Origin: Blastomussa wellsi
Lineage: Eukaryota > Cnidaria > Anthozoa > Scleractinia > Plerogyridae
Direction of reading: 5' to 3'
NCBI GenBank assembly: GCA_947652115.1
Contig: OX393566.1
Location: 23,685,082 to 23,749,081, forward strand
DNA: 64,000 nucleotides
Below, in pieces: positions 43,866-56,191 of this stretch. Under the pieces are notes generated by a model that saw only the letters and a program-made list of their open reading frames with translations, was not told the DNA's origin and ran no database searches. The first letter of the stretch is position 1; every line of letters begins with the position of its first letter. The translations under genes were made by a program, and so were the position numbers.

Positions 43866-45136
43866 GTATAACAATATAATTTGGTTTTATCAACTGGGTT
43901 GATAATGTCAATTGGCCACCGTAAAGAGATTCAAGTGCTGACGTTTCGAGCGTTAGCCCTTCGTCGGAGCGAATTGACATTATCAACCCAGTTGATAAAA
44001 CCAAATTATCCAGTTTTGTATGTCTACTAAATTGCAGAATAGAAAAAAAGAGAAAAACTGTTGTGCTAAATCGTAGCATACCGATAGTACCCCTAACTCA
44101 GGATATACTATTCTCCGATTTAGCACGTATCGCACCACCCGCCAACACTTTCACTCCCAAAACATCAGCTTCCTAAATTACTTCAGCTACCATTGATTTT
44201 TATTTCTAAAACTTCATGAAAAATTCTACATTCAAATTCGCTTAAACAGTTCATAAGACGACTATGAATAAAATAAGGGCTGCAAAAAAACGTGTCTCCC
44301 AAAAAATTGCTTCCCATATTTCGAGCTGTACACACAGGTAACTCACAATGTAATGTTTTCAAATATAATTTCAAACTGGGTTGATAATGTGAATTGGCCA
44401 CCGTAAAGAGATTAAAGAGCTTACCCTATCTAATGTTTTCAAAGCTTTGTAATTTTCAGCAGAACAAGAAATCAAGAGGACTTGAACTTAAATTGATTCT
44501 TTGCTTATGATGAAACATTCTAGAATCTAACCTACTTTTTTCATTACAGTTCATGACATGATGGAGAGGAATTCACAGCTAGTACTTCCGCTTGATTCGT
44601 AATATTTTCCCAAAATCAAAGTTTGATTTAGCTTTTTACACTTCAACCGTTCTCTAAGTTTTTCGTCGAGAAGAACAAACGGTGAAATTCGAAAGGTAAA
44701 TATTTCAACTAATTATTTCTACTTTCAAAGACCGGCCGGCACATGGAAGATCCAGTATCCGATCGTCACGAGAAAAAAATGCATGCGATTTCAATCGAAT
44801 TGAAAAGTCAAAGGACTTACCGCATCCATTTAGGCCCAATAAACCATATCTTCGTCCACAGTTCAACTCAAGTTTTGTATCAGTTAAAAGTTCAACACCA
44901 TGGAAAGTAATAGAAAAGTTTTCAATCTTCAAGTCTCGCGACTGTTCGTGTGATGCCAAAACGCCGGTACATGAACGATTCGACAAATCCAACTTCACAA
45001 AGGCGCCATTTTCCGTCGCGTTCGAATTTTCAACCACGCCATTTTCTGTTGTATCTGCGGTCGGTTTTGGTTTGCCTCTAGACTGAGCGGCAGCCTTTTT
45101 CTTCGCTTGACGTTTTTTCGCTGCTTCTGAAGGCAT
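35115..45136 (-). CDS. ABCF2: ATP-binding cassette subfamily F member 2
   Basis: Soluble twin-ATPase of the ABCF group, thought to act on ribosomes; it has no membrane segments. Eleven exons in transcript order: 45136-44821, 42917-42719, 41904-41650, 41325-41223, 40153-40058, 39592-39473, 38996-38907, 37952-37779, 37435-37307, 35632-35429, 35225-35115. Every junction is GT-AG and in phase, giving 598 residues (human 623). First cassette: Walker [10 protein letters not shown] (split between exons 1 and 2, about residue 100), signature FSGGWRMR (213-220), Walker [13 protein letters not shown] (234-245). Second cassette: GPNGAGKST (414-422), signature LSDGQ (501-505), LDEPTNHLD (524-532). The N terminus is Lys/Ala-rich ([14 protein letters not shown]), as in human ABCF2. 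The start ATG at 45136 matches the human MPS start; an upstream in-frame ATG at 45199 is less likely. Divergent from CFAP221 by 222 bases. Confidence 0.95.
35816..36014. repeat. Segmental duplication, distal copy
   Basis: Nearly identical to 39872-40069; the two differ at only a handful of positions (for example CACAATATGTGACC against CACAATGTGACC). The shared segment includes the last dozen coding bases and the donor site of ABCF2 exon 5, which are displaced here into intron 9. The copy lies about 290 bases from the N gap. Confidence 0.85.
36301..36500. other. Assembly gap (200 N)
   Basis: Exactly 200 unknown bases inside ABCF2 intron 9. Translated frames spanning it are meaningless. The round length suggests a scaffolding gap of estimated or fixed size. 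Confidence 1.
37953..38906 (-). other. ABCF2 intron 7
   Basis: Holds the GAGAT-rich repeat cluster at 38519-38816. No gene. Confidence 0.5.
38519..38816. repeat. Degenerate repeat cluster, GCCGAGATYTTGGCAAGATCT type
   Basis: About 300 bases built of variants of GAGATTTTGGCAAGATCT, AAGATCTTGGCATTCTCG and CCGAGATCTCGGCAAGA in both orientations. The unit length is irregular, so it is not a clean tandem array. Confidence 0.65.
38997..39472 (-). other. ABCF2 intron 6
   Basis: No gene. A C-rich run lies at about 39370-39391. Confidence 0.5.
39872..40069. repeat. Segmental duplication, proximal copy
   Basis: The copy in its natural place: it spans the end of ABCF2 exon 5 (to 40058) and the first part of intron 5. 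The partner copy is at 35816-36014. Confidence 0.85.
40459..40708. mobile_element. MITE with GACCGACCCTG termini, copy 2
   Basis: Inverted copy of 32073-32321. It begins CTCGAGTCTTCGTTCCTTAC and ends CGACCGACCCTGGGTACGAG, about 250 bases, with only scattered differences. Confidence 0.7.
40918..41045 (+). repeat. Dispersed repeat (GGGGTTTCAAAACAAG family), copy 2
   Basis: Shares CAGGGGTTTCAAAACAAG, GCTGCTGGAGTTCCA and ACACCTACTTCAAAAC with 21765-21922. Confidence 0.6.
41905..42718 (-). other. ABCF2 intron 2
   Basis: 814 bases. No gene or clear element seen. Confidence 0.5.
43813..44010 (+). repeat. Penelope-like dispersed repeat, copy C (self-inverted)
   Basis: The most complete copy. Starts with the tail GGGGGTAAGTTTCTAAAGAA. 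ATAATTTGGTTTTATCAACT at 43876 and its mirror AGTTGATAAAACCAAATTAT ending 44009 bracket a core that includes GGCCACCGTAAAGAGATTCA and GCTGACGTTTCGAGCGTTAG. On the minus strand the core reads CCGACGAAGGGC, TAAC, GCTCGAAAC, which resembles a hammerhead ribozyme core. Confidence 0.6.
44371..44420 (+). repeat. Penelope-like dispersed repeat, copy D (fragment)
   Basis: Short fragment: AACTGGGTTGATAATGTGAA followed by TTGGCCACCGTAAAGAGATT. Confidence 0.6.
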
Positions 45137-45358
45137 AATTTGTCTTTTACGGCTAAAGAGTTTACGGAATTCTTGTAATGATAACACGAGTTCAAACAAA
45201 TTTATTACGATTGCGCCACAGACAGCATGTGCGTTATATTCTTGTTCCAGCTCCTCGCCGACTGTTTTAGCCGAAAGAGTCTGGATTTAATTTTCTTTAG
45301 CCGCTATGTTTCCATGACTACCCGCGAGAAGCCGCTAGAGTTGAGAGGGGTTTTCAAA
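45137..45358. promoter_or_regulatory. Divergent promoter region, ABCF2 / CFAP221
   Basis: 222 bases between two start codons facing away from each other, so both 5' untranslated regions and promoters must overlap here. GTTTCCATGACTAC at 45308-45321 is an imperfect match to the X-box of RFX factors (GTNRCC spacer RGYAAC), 38 bases before the CFAP221 ATG. The first half-site fits well; the second has two mismatches. Confidence 0.6.
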
Positions 45359-48300
45359 ATGGCGGTGGCTCGCACAAGAGGAATGGTTTCGGAAAGTTTT
45401 GACAGTTTTGTAGCGCCTCTGATCAATAAACCTGTACCAAATCATCTCTTGGAAACAAGTAAGTGTTTTCTAAAATGTTTCTGCACTGTTAACATCTTCC
45501 TCGAATTATTTTTTGTGGACATTTTCTTGAGTGAGTATTCGACTTGCAGAGATATATGCTAAAGTTGGACAGAACTCTATTTTGCAAGCCAAACCGTCCG
45601 TGATTCACTTTGCTGGATTTCAAGTTGGTGAAAAAATCACTAAAACCCTTGTGAGTGCCATATTTAAATTTAATTTCATCTATTATTATTGAAAACAATG
45701 CAAGTATAAGACAACTAACAATATAAAAAAATGTATAAACGTACTGATAATCAATAGTGAGATCTAGAAGATTGTATGTCCAATATTGAACGAAACATTC
45801 CCTTTTGAAAACATCAAAATTTATAATATCTGGAAATATTGAAGCAAGAAAGTATGTGAATGTGTTGTAGTTTAAAAATGACTTTCAGGTCAAAACGATA
45901 TAATAATATTTCCATATTTTTACCATAATCCTTATAGACAAAGAAAGTGTTTTGAATTTGTGCGACAGATCGCAGCAACAAAATCGCAGTGACAAAGATT
46001 TTCACATGTCACACAGGGCGATTTGTTGTAGCAACATGTTGCGGTGACTCCTCGCAGAAATTTGTCGCATAGTGTGTCTCGCCCTTGAAAGGTTTTTAGC
46101 CAAATAATTATTATAGTGCAAGTGATATTCACTTTACAATTGTCATTGAAACTAGACATGTAAATGGTTTAAAGGGTTTGTCCTGGAAAATGAAATAATA
46201 AGGAAGATATTAATTAAGCAAACTAGTTGGCCAGTCTTCATCTTTTTTTTGTTATTGACAACTTTCTATGCACTGAACTGTTGCTATTCGAGAAAGTTCT
46301 TGATAAAGTTTTGACATCTTTTTGAAAACTTTTGGACAGCTTTTTGCTGGCTTCCATTTCAACCTGCCAATCAACACATGGGAAATGTCATGGGCGGAGA
46401 TGTTAAACTGTCCAATTCACCATTCACTTAAATAATGGGAATTTCGCAAGTCTCAGCCTGTGAACTGACAGCAAGTTGTTTATTTTGTTGGCCATTTGAC
46501 AACAGAAGTCATCAAAAACGTCAATGTCAAAACCTAATCAAGAACTTTCCCAGGAGGTATTCAATAGGCACACAGCACTGTAATGCTGTACTGAGTGTAT
46601 GTGATTTAAACATGAATCTAAATTTTGTTCTTAGAGATTAGCAAATGCATCTGATGAAAGCCAAAGAATGCATATTCTTCCACAGTCTACGAAGTACTTT
46701 TACATCAAATACACAAAAAAGGTAAACCTGCAAATATGAATGTATGTACCTTTATTAATGATGCTTTAGAGATATCTATGATTGCTCTTCATTTCATAAT
46801 TCTGACAATTTGTTTAAGTAACAAATTTTATTACATTTTTTTTTCAGGAGAAGCTTGTACCAGGAATGTTTATTGAAATTGTTGTAGAGTTTACACCTGA
46901 TGAATGGACATATTATTATGATTGCATTCGAATTCACACCAAGGTAAGCAATCATAAATTCTATTAAATAATGGCTATGTGTGCCTTTATTCATTTGACT
47001 GATTAACCGTGCGATGCAGTTCCAGTCAAGACCCACATTTGACCCTTGCTCACCATAGAGTCTCCAGTAGCTCAGTGGTTAGAGCATCCGACTAGATCAC
47101 GGAGGGTCGTGGGATCCCATCTGCTTGGAGTCGGATTTTTTCCGAGTTTCCGGTGATTCCATTTCAATGTTGATTTATTTCTTTCATTGCCTTCTTGGTT
47201 AAAAGTGTTTAAAGCTAAAGCTTGTGGGGCTATGTATCCCAGATTGAACTGGAACTATGTAATAAATTGTTGGTTTTTGTGGAGGATGGAAAACCAGAGA
47301 ACTCGTAGAAAAAAATCCTTATAGGAAGGATGAGAATCAACAACAAACTCAACCCATATATAGGGGAATCCTTGTTTACAATATTTGCCTCATTAGCATA
47401 AGCGGTTCAGTTTATGATGGAGCTACAACAAAATCAGTTCTGAATATTGAAAGTTCAAAGATCGATTAACTCTGCCAATGAATTTCAGCTTGATGTATTG
47501 AATTCTTTGTCTTACGTGTGTTTGAAAACTCAAAATTTTATAAAGAATGTATGAGCTTATTAGCGCTTTTGCCACCCAGAAATTTTGGAGTTTTGAGAAG
47601 TCCTGTTAGTGTTCAATGAACATTACAATGTGTGGTTCCAGAAAATATCCATACCCCCAGGTAGGTAAGAAGCGATTTTGAATTGAGGTTGCACTGTATC
47701 GATCTTGACCATCTGGAAATGTAATTTCACCGACAACCCCGGTCCCCTCAGGAATTTCCTGGGCCTTTGACCCCCCCACCCCTATGGAATTTCCAATTCC
47801 CTCCGTGGTAAGGGTATGGATATTTTCTGGAACCACACAATAGGAGTTTGTCCTTTGAATTCCTCACACTTGTACTGTTGTTTTTACATGTATGTTAGGG
47901 AAGGAATTTTTTAATTGTTTTCACTGGTGGTCATTCCACCCAGCTGTGTTTTACCGGATAGTGATTTATCCAATGAACAGCATTATCCATTCTTTGAAGA
48001 ACTGGGCCCAGAAGGGGTACAGATTACATGAGGCCCTACTCTTGTTTTTAGCTTCCCTGGTGAAAATCTTTTTAAGATCCTTAATAATCTTTAAATATCT
48101 TTTGAGGATCTAATGTGGATCTTGGTGAAGATCTTTTAGGATTTTTATCCATCTCCTAAAAGATCTTGTAGGATCTTGTCAAGATCTTTCAAGTCCCTGT
48201 ATTGTCCCTGCAACGATCCTTGAGGTCCTTGCAAAGATCCTTGAGGATCTTAGCAGGAACCTGAAGGATCTTTGCAGAAACTTGAAGGATCTTCACTGAG

Positions 48301-51300
48301 ACTTTAAGAATCCTTGTAGGGACCTGAAGATCTTTCCATTAAAATCATTGAATATCTTTCAAAGATCTTTAAAGGATCCTTAAAAGATCCTTATCTCTGA
48401 GGATCTTTGAAAGGTCCTTGAGGATCCTCAAGGATCTTGTAAGGTCCTGTAAGATTCTTGAAAGATTTTCACGAGGGTCATCTTGCTCAAGAAACCTCCT
48501 CAAGAATTTTCACTGATGAGTGTTATCTGACTCTTGAATTCATTTGGCATTTCCTGTGTTTAGGCTGAAGAAAATCTGATAGTTCCTATACATGCTTACC
48601 CTGTAATGAACACTGATGGATTTCCCAAAGATGTTCACTTTCCTTCTGTTCCGTTAGGTGAAAAGTAAGTGAATACAAAACTACCGTTGCTCCTTTCAAA
48701 ACAATGTAACTTAATTTTAGGCTGCAGATTATGTACAGTCCTTTAAATTTGTTGTAGACATTAAAATTATAAGTTTAAAATGAATTTTGGGTCAAAATGA
48801 TTTTTAACTTGTTTCATTAAAAATTTTGTGGAAAGTGGAAACAAAGGAAAATACAACTCCTACTATTCACTTTCACCTGAATTACATGTATCCAATACAT
48901 TGCAGGTTGTCATGCAGTCCAGCATGAAAAAAAAAATGTAATTTTAAAATTGTTAGTAGTACTATGTAAACTTTGAGAGCAATATTCAACAAGTTTGCCA
49001 AGCAGAAAGGTCTCTACAAAATGAAAGCACTGCGTCAAACTAGTCATGAACAATATGCAGTTGTGTATAACACACTTTACACAAGTAACTGAAAACTTTT
49101 ATCAATTGTCAATTTACCCCTAAAAAGAAGAAACTAGGATGGGTTTCAAATGAAGGTGAATGAGAAGGATTGTAATTTCCAACTTGAAAAATCAATATTA
49201 TTTTAAGAACTTTCCCTTTAGTTTATACATGTATATGGGAGATTTGGTAACCCATACACAGTCAGGAGACCAGACGATTCAGTCTATATCCAGGACTGAC
49301 TCCCGAGGAAGGACTTCGTGTTTTGTACCATTGTTTATATTAAGAAGACTTTTTGCATAAGATTATAAAGATAATTATTATGCTAATTGTGCCGAATTTA
49401 TTTTACCGGTGCGTGGGTCTTAGTTTTTGACCCGTGTATAAGTCGAGGGCGATTTTTTGGACTGATTTTTAGGTCGTTAAAGTTCAACTTATACACGGGT
49501 AAATATGGTATTCATTTGAGAAGCTAGTGAAAATCTTGTCCTCCATTTAAGAGATTGGACTAGTGCAAATGTACACTGCAACTGGATTTCATAGTGTATT
49601 CTATAAATTAAAGAGATACTGTAAGCTGCAATGTTGCTGTATTTCTGCACATAGTGTTATCATTGTAAGTATTAAATGCTTAATGGGCATTTCTGATGTT
49701 GTGTTTTGATGAATGTAGAATAACACAGATGATTCCCCTGAAGTGTGAAATCCCTGTGGATTTTGAGTTCACACTGAACTATGCTCAGTTGCACCCAGCT
49801 TTCACAGTTGAACCAATGTCAGGTAAGGTAGTTTTTCTTTGTTTATTCATATTCCAGCTCTTCTACTTCAATGAGTCAGTACTTAACCACTCTTTATCAG
49901 TTGATTTTACAATAACGATAGCAAACAAATACTAAATCATTGGAGAACAAGTTGTGATTGCTTTTTTGGCATAACCGGTTACCATAGCAACAGTATAACC
50001 TGTGAATACGGAGATCACTGTCAATAACTTTATCTTATTAATAATGTATAACTTACATTCAACATAATTACATGATTCTGATTGGACAAGAGCATAACAT
50101 TAATAATTAAAAATCCCAAGTTGTATAATTATTAATCATGTTCAACCCAGAGTTGCCTATAGTATTTCAGATTATTGGAGCTTTTATCTTTCTTGTTCTA
50201 GGAATTGTGCCAGGTAATAGCGAGGTTCAGGTCAGAGTGACATTTGCTCCAATGGACTTCTCAACTGCTCACATGAAACTCCAGGTAAATCAGCTATGGA
50301 ACCTTTCACCTTTCAAAAGACATATTTTGGAAACCAAATTCGCATATATCTTGCAAGGTTGAAATAATTTTTTCAGTCAAGCTTTTAAGCAGCAACACCA
50401 TCAGGTCAAATTCCCATTGCCCCGACCTTATAATGAGTTGTTTTCTATAGCTATTGAAATGTCTAGTTTCAGTTAGTTTCTGTGCCTGAGGGGGGAGGGC
50501 TGGGCAAGGGGTGTCGGGCATGGGGTGGGGATTTTGACAATTTCTGAAAAAAAAAGTGAGGCAGTTTCCCCACCTCCGGTGGTCAAAAGTATCACAAACC
50601 CCCACCTCTCCACTATCCAAGATGGTGGCCATTTCAAAATTCCCCACTCTGGGGACATCATCTACCATCAAAATCCCCACCCTGGGGACAAACCTCACTG
50701 TAAAAGTCCTGTGGGTAGCCCAATGCCCCCTCCGTTCGGGCTTAACATTGATAGGTGGATTAAGATTAGTCTGTCTCTCTGCATACAATGCAGCATTGCT
50801 TGTCACAGATTGATTGTGGATGAAATAAACCATTGGCACAGAGTACGTCCATGGGAGGGCACAACCTAATGGTTAGCACGCTGTACTACGGATCGGATGG
50901 TCCGAGTTGTGGCCCTGGCCGGCCACTGCATTGTGTTCTTGGGCAAGACACTTTACTCTCACAGTGCCTCCCTCCATCAATGTGTATAATTATCGGGAAC
51001 TGGTGAAGTAATATTGGGTAGTAACCCTGTGATGACTATCATTCCATCCAGGGGAGCTAGAAATACTCCTAGTCTCTACACATGCTCCAGAAACTGGGAT
51101 ATGCTCCAGCCTGATGGACCACTAGGCTCTTATGATGCAGAGTTAACCTTTGCCTTTTGCCGAATTAATGTATTTTTTGGTTAGAGATTTTGAAGCACTT
51201 TCAGATTTTAAATTGCCAAGTGTTGTCACCACATGATTGACAGTGTGTTTTCTATCTTTCTTTGTTGTTGTTAGCTTATGGTCTCCCAGTTCAACATGAC

Positions 51301-51554
51301 TCCGCTTGTCTGTTCCTTCACTGGAACGTCAGAGCCAGGACTTGCAAAAAGGTATGTTAAGGGGCTCATGGCTGGGTTACAGGGATTTCCAGCCATGGGA
51401 GTATTTACTTCTGGGGGCAGGCTGATCACAGTGGAGCCCCCAGACATCCCAGGCTGCCACCCACCTTCCATACAGCTCGATGCAGTTAGGGACTGTATAA
51501 TGCATGTAGCAACTCTAACAGTGAATGTCAACATTTTTTGCATCAGATATTTAA

Positions 51555-51609
<55 letters not shown>

Positions 51610-54176
51610 ATAGCGTCAAGTTGGCTATAGCCATCTCATATCCAACAAGTGCAAGTGGAATAATTGTTTTATTAAAAACGCCCAAAAAATATTGTACAAG
51701 CATTGCGAAAAATGCATTCTTTTACACGTACACCTTAGTACCATCTTTGTAGGTCAATGGTATATGAGCTCATATACCATTGCTTCTAAACCAATCAAAA
51801 CTTAGGAAATGCAATATACTATAGCTAGTTTTTAATAATGTGTTTTATTCTCCTGATTACAGAGGGTGGTATTCCAATTCTGTTGTTAGTACCCCCTACT
51901 GAAGTTCTCACATGTGCATGTATGTTATAATATTATTATTACAGATTAAAAGAAAAAGCGTGGACAGAAGAATTACCACCTCTCCCTTCAAATGGGATCC
52001 TGGATCCAGTATTGATTGATCCTCTCGGAAGAACAAGGCTGAAGAAACTTAAGACTAGACCTTGGACTCCAGGGAACGGAAAACCACAGGTTTGTAGGTC
52101 AAGATATAGGGGTGAGGTCAAATCTCTATGAGTTATATTGACTGAGTTAATTTTTGGTTCATGTTGCACTTTCTGATACTTATATGTTTGATGGGTCAGT
52201 ACCACCACTTTTTATCGTTAGATGCTACTCAAACATATCCCAATCAACAAGATGAACAAGTCTGTAGTCAGTTTTGGGCTGTAAAGGGTTACCATAGCAA
52301 TAGTATAAACCTTTGATATCCAGGAGTGACATGCATGTAAGGAGAGCTGTTGAGTTATACTTATGAAAACTATAGCCTGTAGCCAAATGTCAGGGCTTAA
52401 TGTTTTATTAATTTTTATTTTCTGTATAAAGGAAATTGTCCAAGATGGATTGAGATTTCCAGTTGTTAATCTTGACAACCCGGCTACAGTGTCGAGTATT
52501 CTTTTGCAACAGCCTGGAAAATTAAAAGCAAAGCAGATTAGGGAAGGTGAGGAGGAACTTTTTAGAATTCAAACAAACACTGTAGAGAATGGTATTACTT
52601 TTGATATCAGGCATGTAATACACCTGCAGAGGCATCCCTTTTCCCACATTGGTAGGTAAAGACTGCGTATGAGCCTAGTGGCCCATCAGGCCAGAGCTTA
52701 TCCTGGTTTTTGTAGCATTAAGCTACTAGGAGTATTTCTACTCACCCCTTGATGGCATGCTAATTGTTCATAGGGTTAGCCCCCCAGCATTAATTAACAA
52801 GAACCCATTTTTAAACCTGGGTGAAGAGTAAAGTGTCTTGTGCAGTGCACCAATTTGGGCTCAAACTCAGAGGGACCGATCTGGAGTCTAGCACACTAAG
52901 GATTGGGCCAACGTGCCTCCCTTTTGCACGCAGTCATTGCAGGACTATTATTAAATGAGTGGTCAGTGTGATGATTTGGTACATGTCATTAAAGGGAGAT
53001 GCTTACAGTGTAACTACTATTGTGGGTGTTCTTGAATTTCTTTCAGCTGTTCAAGCTAAAAAAGATGTTACCGGAAGCACAAAACAAATGAAAGTAAGTA
53101 TAGTTTAAAAACAGTTACTGTGAATCGGGTTAATTATTCACTCAAAGTCTGAAGTTAACCATGAGAGACTACAAGGAAAAGTTTTTTTAATGAGAAATTA
53201 GGCGTAGTTAAGTTTAATTTTCTTCATTCAGAATGAGGGGGATACGAAAACTGCAGTTTGTGTACTTTGGCATACAGTATAAAGACAAAAACGATCAATT
53301 TTGGCTTTCATGGGCACTATGCATGTAATTGTGATCAATCAGATAAAATAATCAGGTTTGTGGGAAACAGAAAACAAGAAAACAAGACGAGTGCCTACGA
53401 TAAGCAATTGTACACGTAATGTGCATTTTTTTCCGATTTTCACTGTTTGCATCTTTTCTTTGTGTAAAGGAAACTAAGTTTGAATATGAAGTCCATCAGA
53501 ACATCCAGGAAGAGAGACAAAACCAACTGAGATGGTAAGTTCAGAGACTAGAAATAATTTTACCATAACTGCAGAAATTCTCGGGCGCTCATTGGCTAAC
53601 GTTCGCTGTATAAATATTCATCGAAACACAAAAGAGCGAAAGCCTGGGTTCCAGGTTGCACACGCCTTGTAAACTTTGAAAAACAGATTCAATCGCTCAA
53701 TGTCAAATTTGACAATGCGATGAAGAAATTTCGTGGTCGATTACAGGACGTACCACAACACGCTCACATCTATTTGTATAATAACCCATGCAAAAGTCTC
53801 CAAGAATCACTTCATATCCATCTCAATGGATCTTGTGAGAAGCGCAAATTGTGAACGTGAAGATTAAGTCCGTAATTAACCAAGGAAATGAGGGGCTGTG
53901 ACACAATGGTAAATTATACTAAAAAAAGTAATGCCGGTTCAAATTCAAGCATTGGCCAGGATCTTGGCGTTTTGACTTTGGTCAAGGTACTTCAAGGTGT
54001 GAGTTGAATGGGGAGAGCGTTGCCTGGCATCTCAAAAAGCAGCTGCAAAGGAGACTACAAACGTGTGCAATATAATTTGGTTTTATCAATTGGGTTGATA
54101 ATGTCAATTGGCCACCGTAAAAAGATTCAAGAGCTGACGTTTCGAGCGTTATATTGTTATACTTCCCACCGCAGCA

Positions 54177-54208
<32 letters not shown>

Positions 54209-56157
54209 GCTCTATACAAAAGTGTGCGATTGGTATGATCTTGGAGTGGTTCAGTATTCAGGCAAGACGTGTTGTTTGTTTGTTTGTTTTTTTTTTTTTC
54301 ATTCCAGGTGTGTAAGATTAGGCGAGAATCCCATATCGGACACTTTAAGAAAACAGATCTGTGAGGCAAGAATAGTTGATGAAAGAGAATACAAGGTAAC
54401 TGTTAGACATGTATGGCTGAAGAGAGTTGACGCTTTTTCAAGCGGCATTTTTTTTTCTGTTTGAAGACTGAGTCTACTGCAGGCCGGAATACCCTGGATG
54501 TCAGAGGCTTTTCATGCATGTTTACCGGTTTTGGTCAAGTCGTTAGACTTAGTAAGAGGACAAAAGAGAACGGGAGTGCGCACAGAATAGTCTGTTAACT
54601 TAACCTTTTTGCACCCCACGCGCATGGCGGCTGCCGTGGCCGCCAAAGCGACGTATTCTCCACATCCACGAGAAAACCGCTGGTATCCAGGGTATTAGTG
54701 GAGTTATAGTACTCCGAATGAGTTGCGTTCCACGGACTGCGGGGTGCAGACATGTAGAGACGGGTAAGGCGCAAAAACCATTTAACTGCTCGTGCCAAAA
54801 GGGCTGGAAGCATGCATCCCTCAATGCAAAAGAAGCAAAACGCAATCGCAACGAATAGAGATCCACCATTCTCTTGTGCTGACAAGTCTGCTTGCCTACC
54901 AAATTTGATATGTGAACACTGTTTGGAACAAGATGTGAATAAAAATGCGAACAAATTCCAGCACTTTGTAAGATTAGAGTCAATTCTGTATTTTCCAACG
55001 TAACAAAATTAATGTGAACCAATCAGTCGCACGCGTAATCTTCAACAACAACAACAACGTTTATTGTACCCAACAGATTTATAAATTGAATTACAAAAGA
55101 GATTAAATATAAATATATTAATTTAAGGGTACCAGCACCCCGAAATAACTAAAAATTTCAAAATATCAGGGCGCTGGATCCAATGAAAATTTTTAAAGCG
55201 GAGGTACTAGTTTTTTCAGCACTTGCCCCTGTGTGTCCTTGTGTCCTTTTTTTCGACTTACCCTTGTGCTGAACGCGCGCATCAGCTTTTTTAATGAAGT
55301 GTGAATCATCTTTGCAGCTAAAGCGGGGTGACCCAGTAACAGAAGTTGAATTTGACCGGTCGTGTGTTGCGTGTGAGTTGAGAAGAATACACAGACAAGC
55401 GGATGAGGTTCGTATTCAAGTCTCTTTAATGTGATTCCGTGTGCGTCGTAAAAATTGAAATCAGAATTTGTTTGTTTTTTGCTGTTGACTTTTTTCTTAC
55501 AAGAGGAGATGGATAAATTTATCTTCCTGGCTTAAAGGGGTATTGTCACGCCATTTTAGCAAACATTCTAGCAAACTTGTCTTCGCTCAAAGGGAAACCA
55601 AAACTAATGGTTTAGTTATGTTGCCGAAGACATAATATTAAATATTGAAACCATTTGCAGTTCAGGGAGTAATTTCGTAATCGGCCTAATGTGCAATAAA
55701 TCACGTTGACAACAAAAGTCGAAATTAGAAAATATGAGAGAAAAATTTGTTACTGAAAATGTCGCGCGAGTGGGATTTCGTCTTTCACCAATTTCCCCAC
55801 GGCTTCGCCGCTCCAACGACGGCCTCCCCAAGAACAAAAACACTTCGCCGCGAATCCCGCCAGCTACGCAGGCTATAGTTTCTGCTGTGCTGTGCATGTT
55901 TGATAATAATTATAAATTGTTGAATGCCGGCGCAGGTTCCTCAGCATGATCCCAGGTTCGACCTTCTTGTTAATGACGAGTGGAGCAAGAGGCACATGGT
56001 GGTGCAGAAGTTTGTTCAAGCAGGGCGAAAGGTGACTGTAATTATATTGTCGCGGCACTCGAAGTGACTCTTTCTCGGTGCTTTGTGTCTCTTTGCATGA
56101 GAAATGAAAAACGAGAAACCCTCTAGAACCATGGTAGTAAGTAATAGTAACAGGACT

Positions 56158-56191
<34 letters not shown>

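Larger units (their letters stand above)
42918..44820 (-). other. ABCF2 intron 1
   Basis: A 1.9 kb intron with a C-run at about 43507-43520, a local imperfect repeat of GTGCTACGGTGG.CAAAAACAAACTATG (43270-43420), and two Penelope-like repeat copies (43813-44010 and 44371-44420). Confidence 0.55.
46944..48563 (+). other. CFAP221 intron 4, repeat-rich
   Basis: Holds a tRNA-derived SINE head (47058-47165), a MITE (47630-47838) and a GATC-rich cluster (48058-48480). No gene. Confidence 0.6.

Noticed and set aside
50306..50839. 177-residue minus-strand frame, the longest in its neighbourhood
   Set aside because: It lies over a low-complexity G/C-run block with mirrored TCCCCACCCTGGGGAC words, and frames are open on both strands there.
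54595..55022. Two minus-strand frames of 119 and 140 residues
   Set aside because: They overlap in different frames, lie in a CFAP221 intron, and resemble nothing known.
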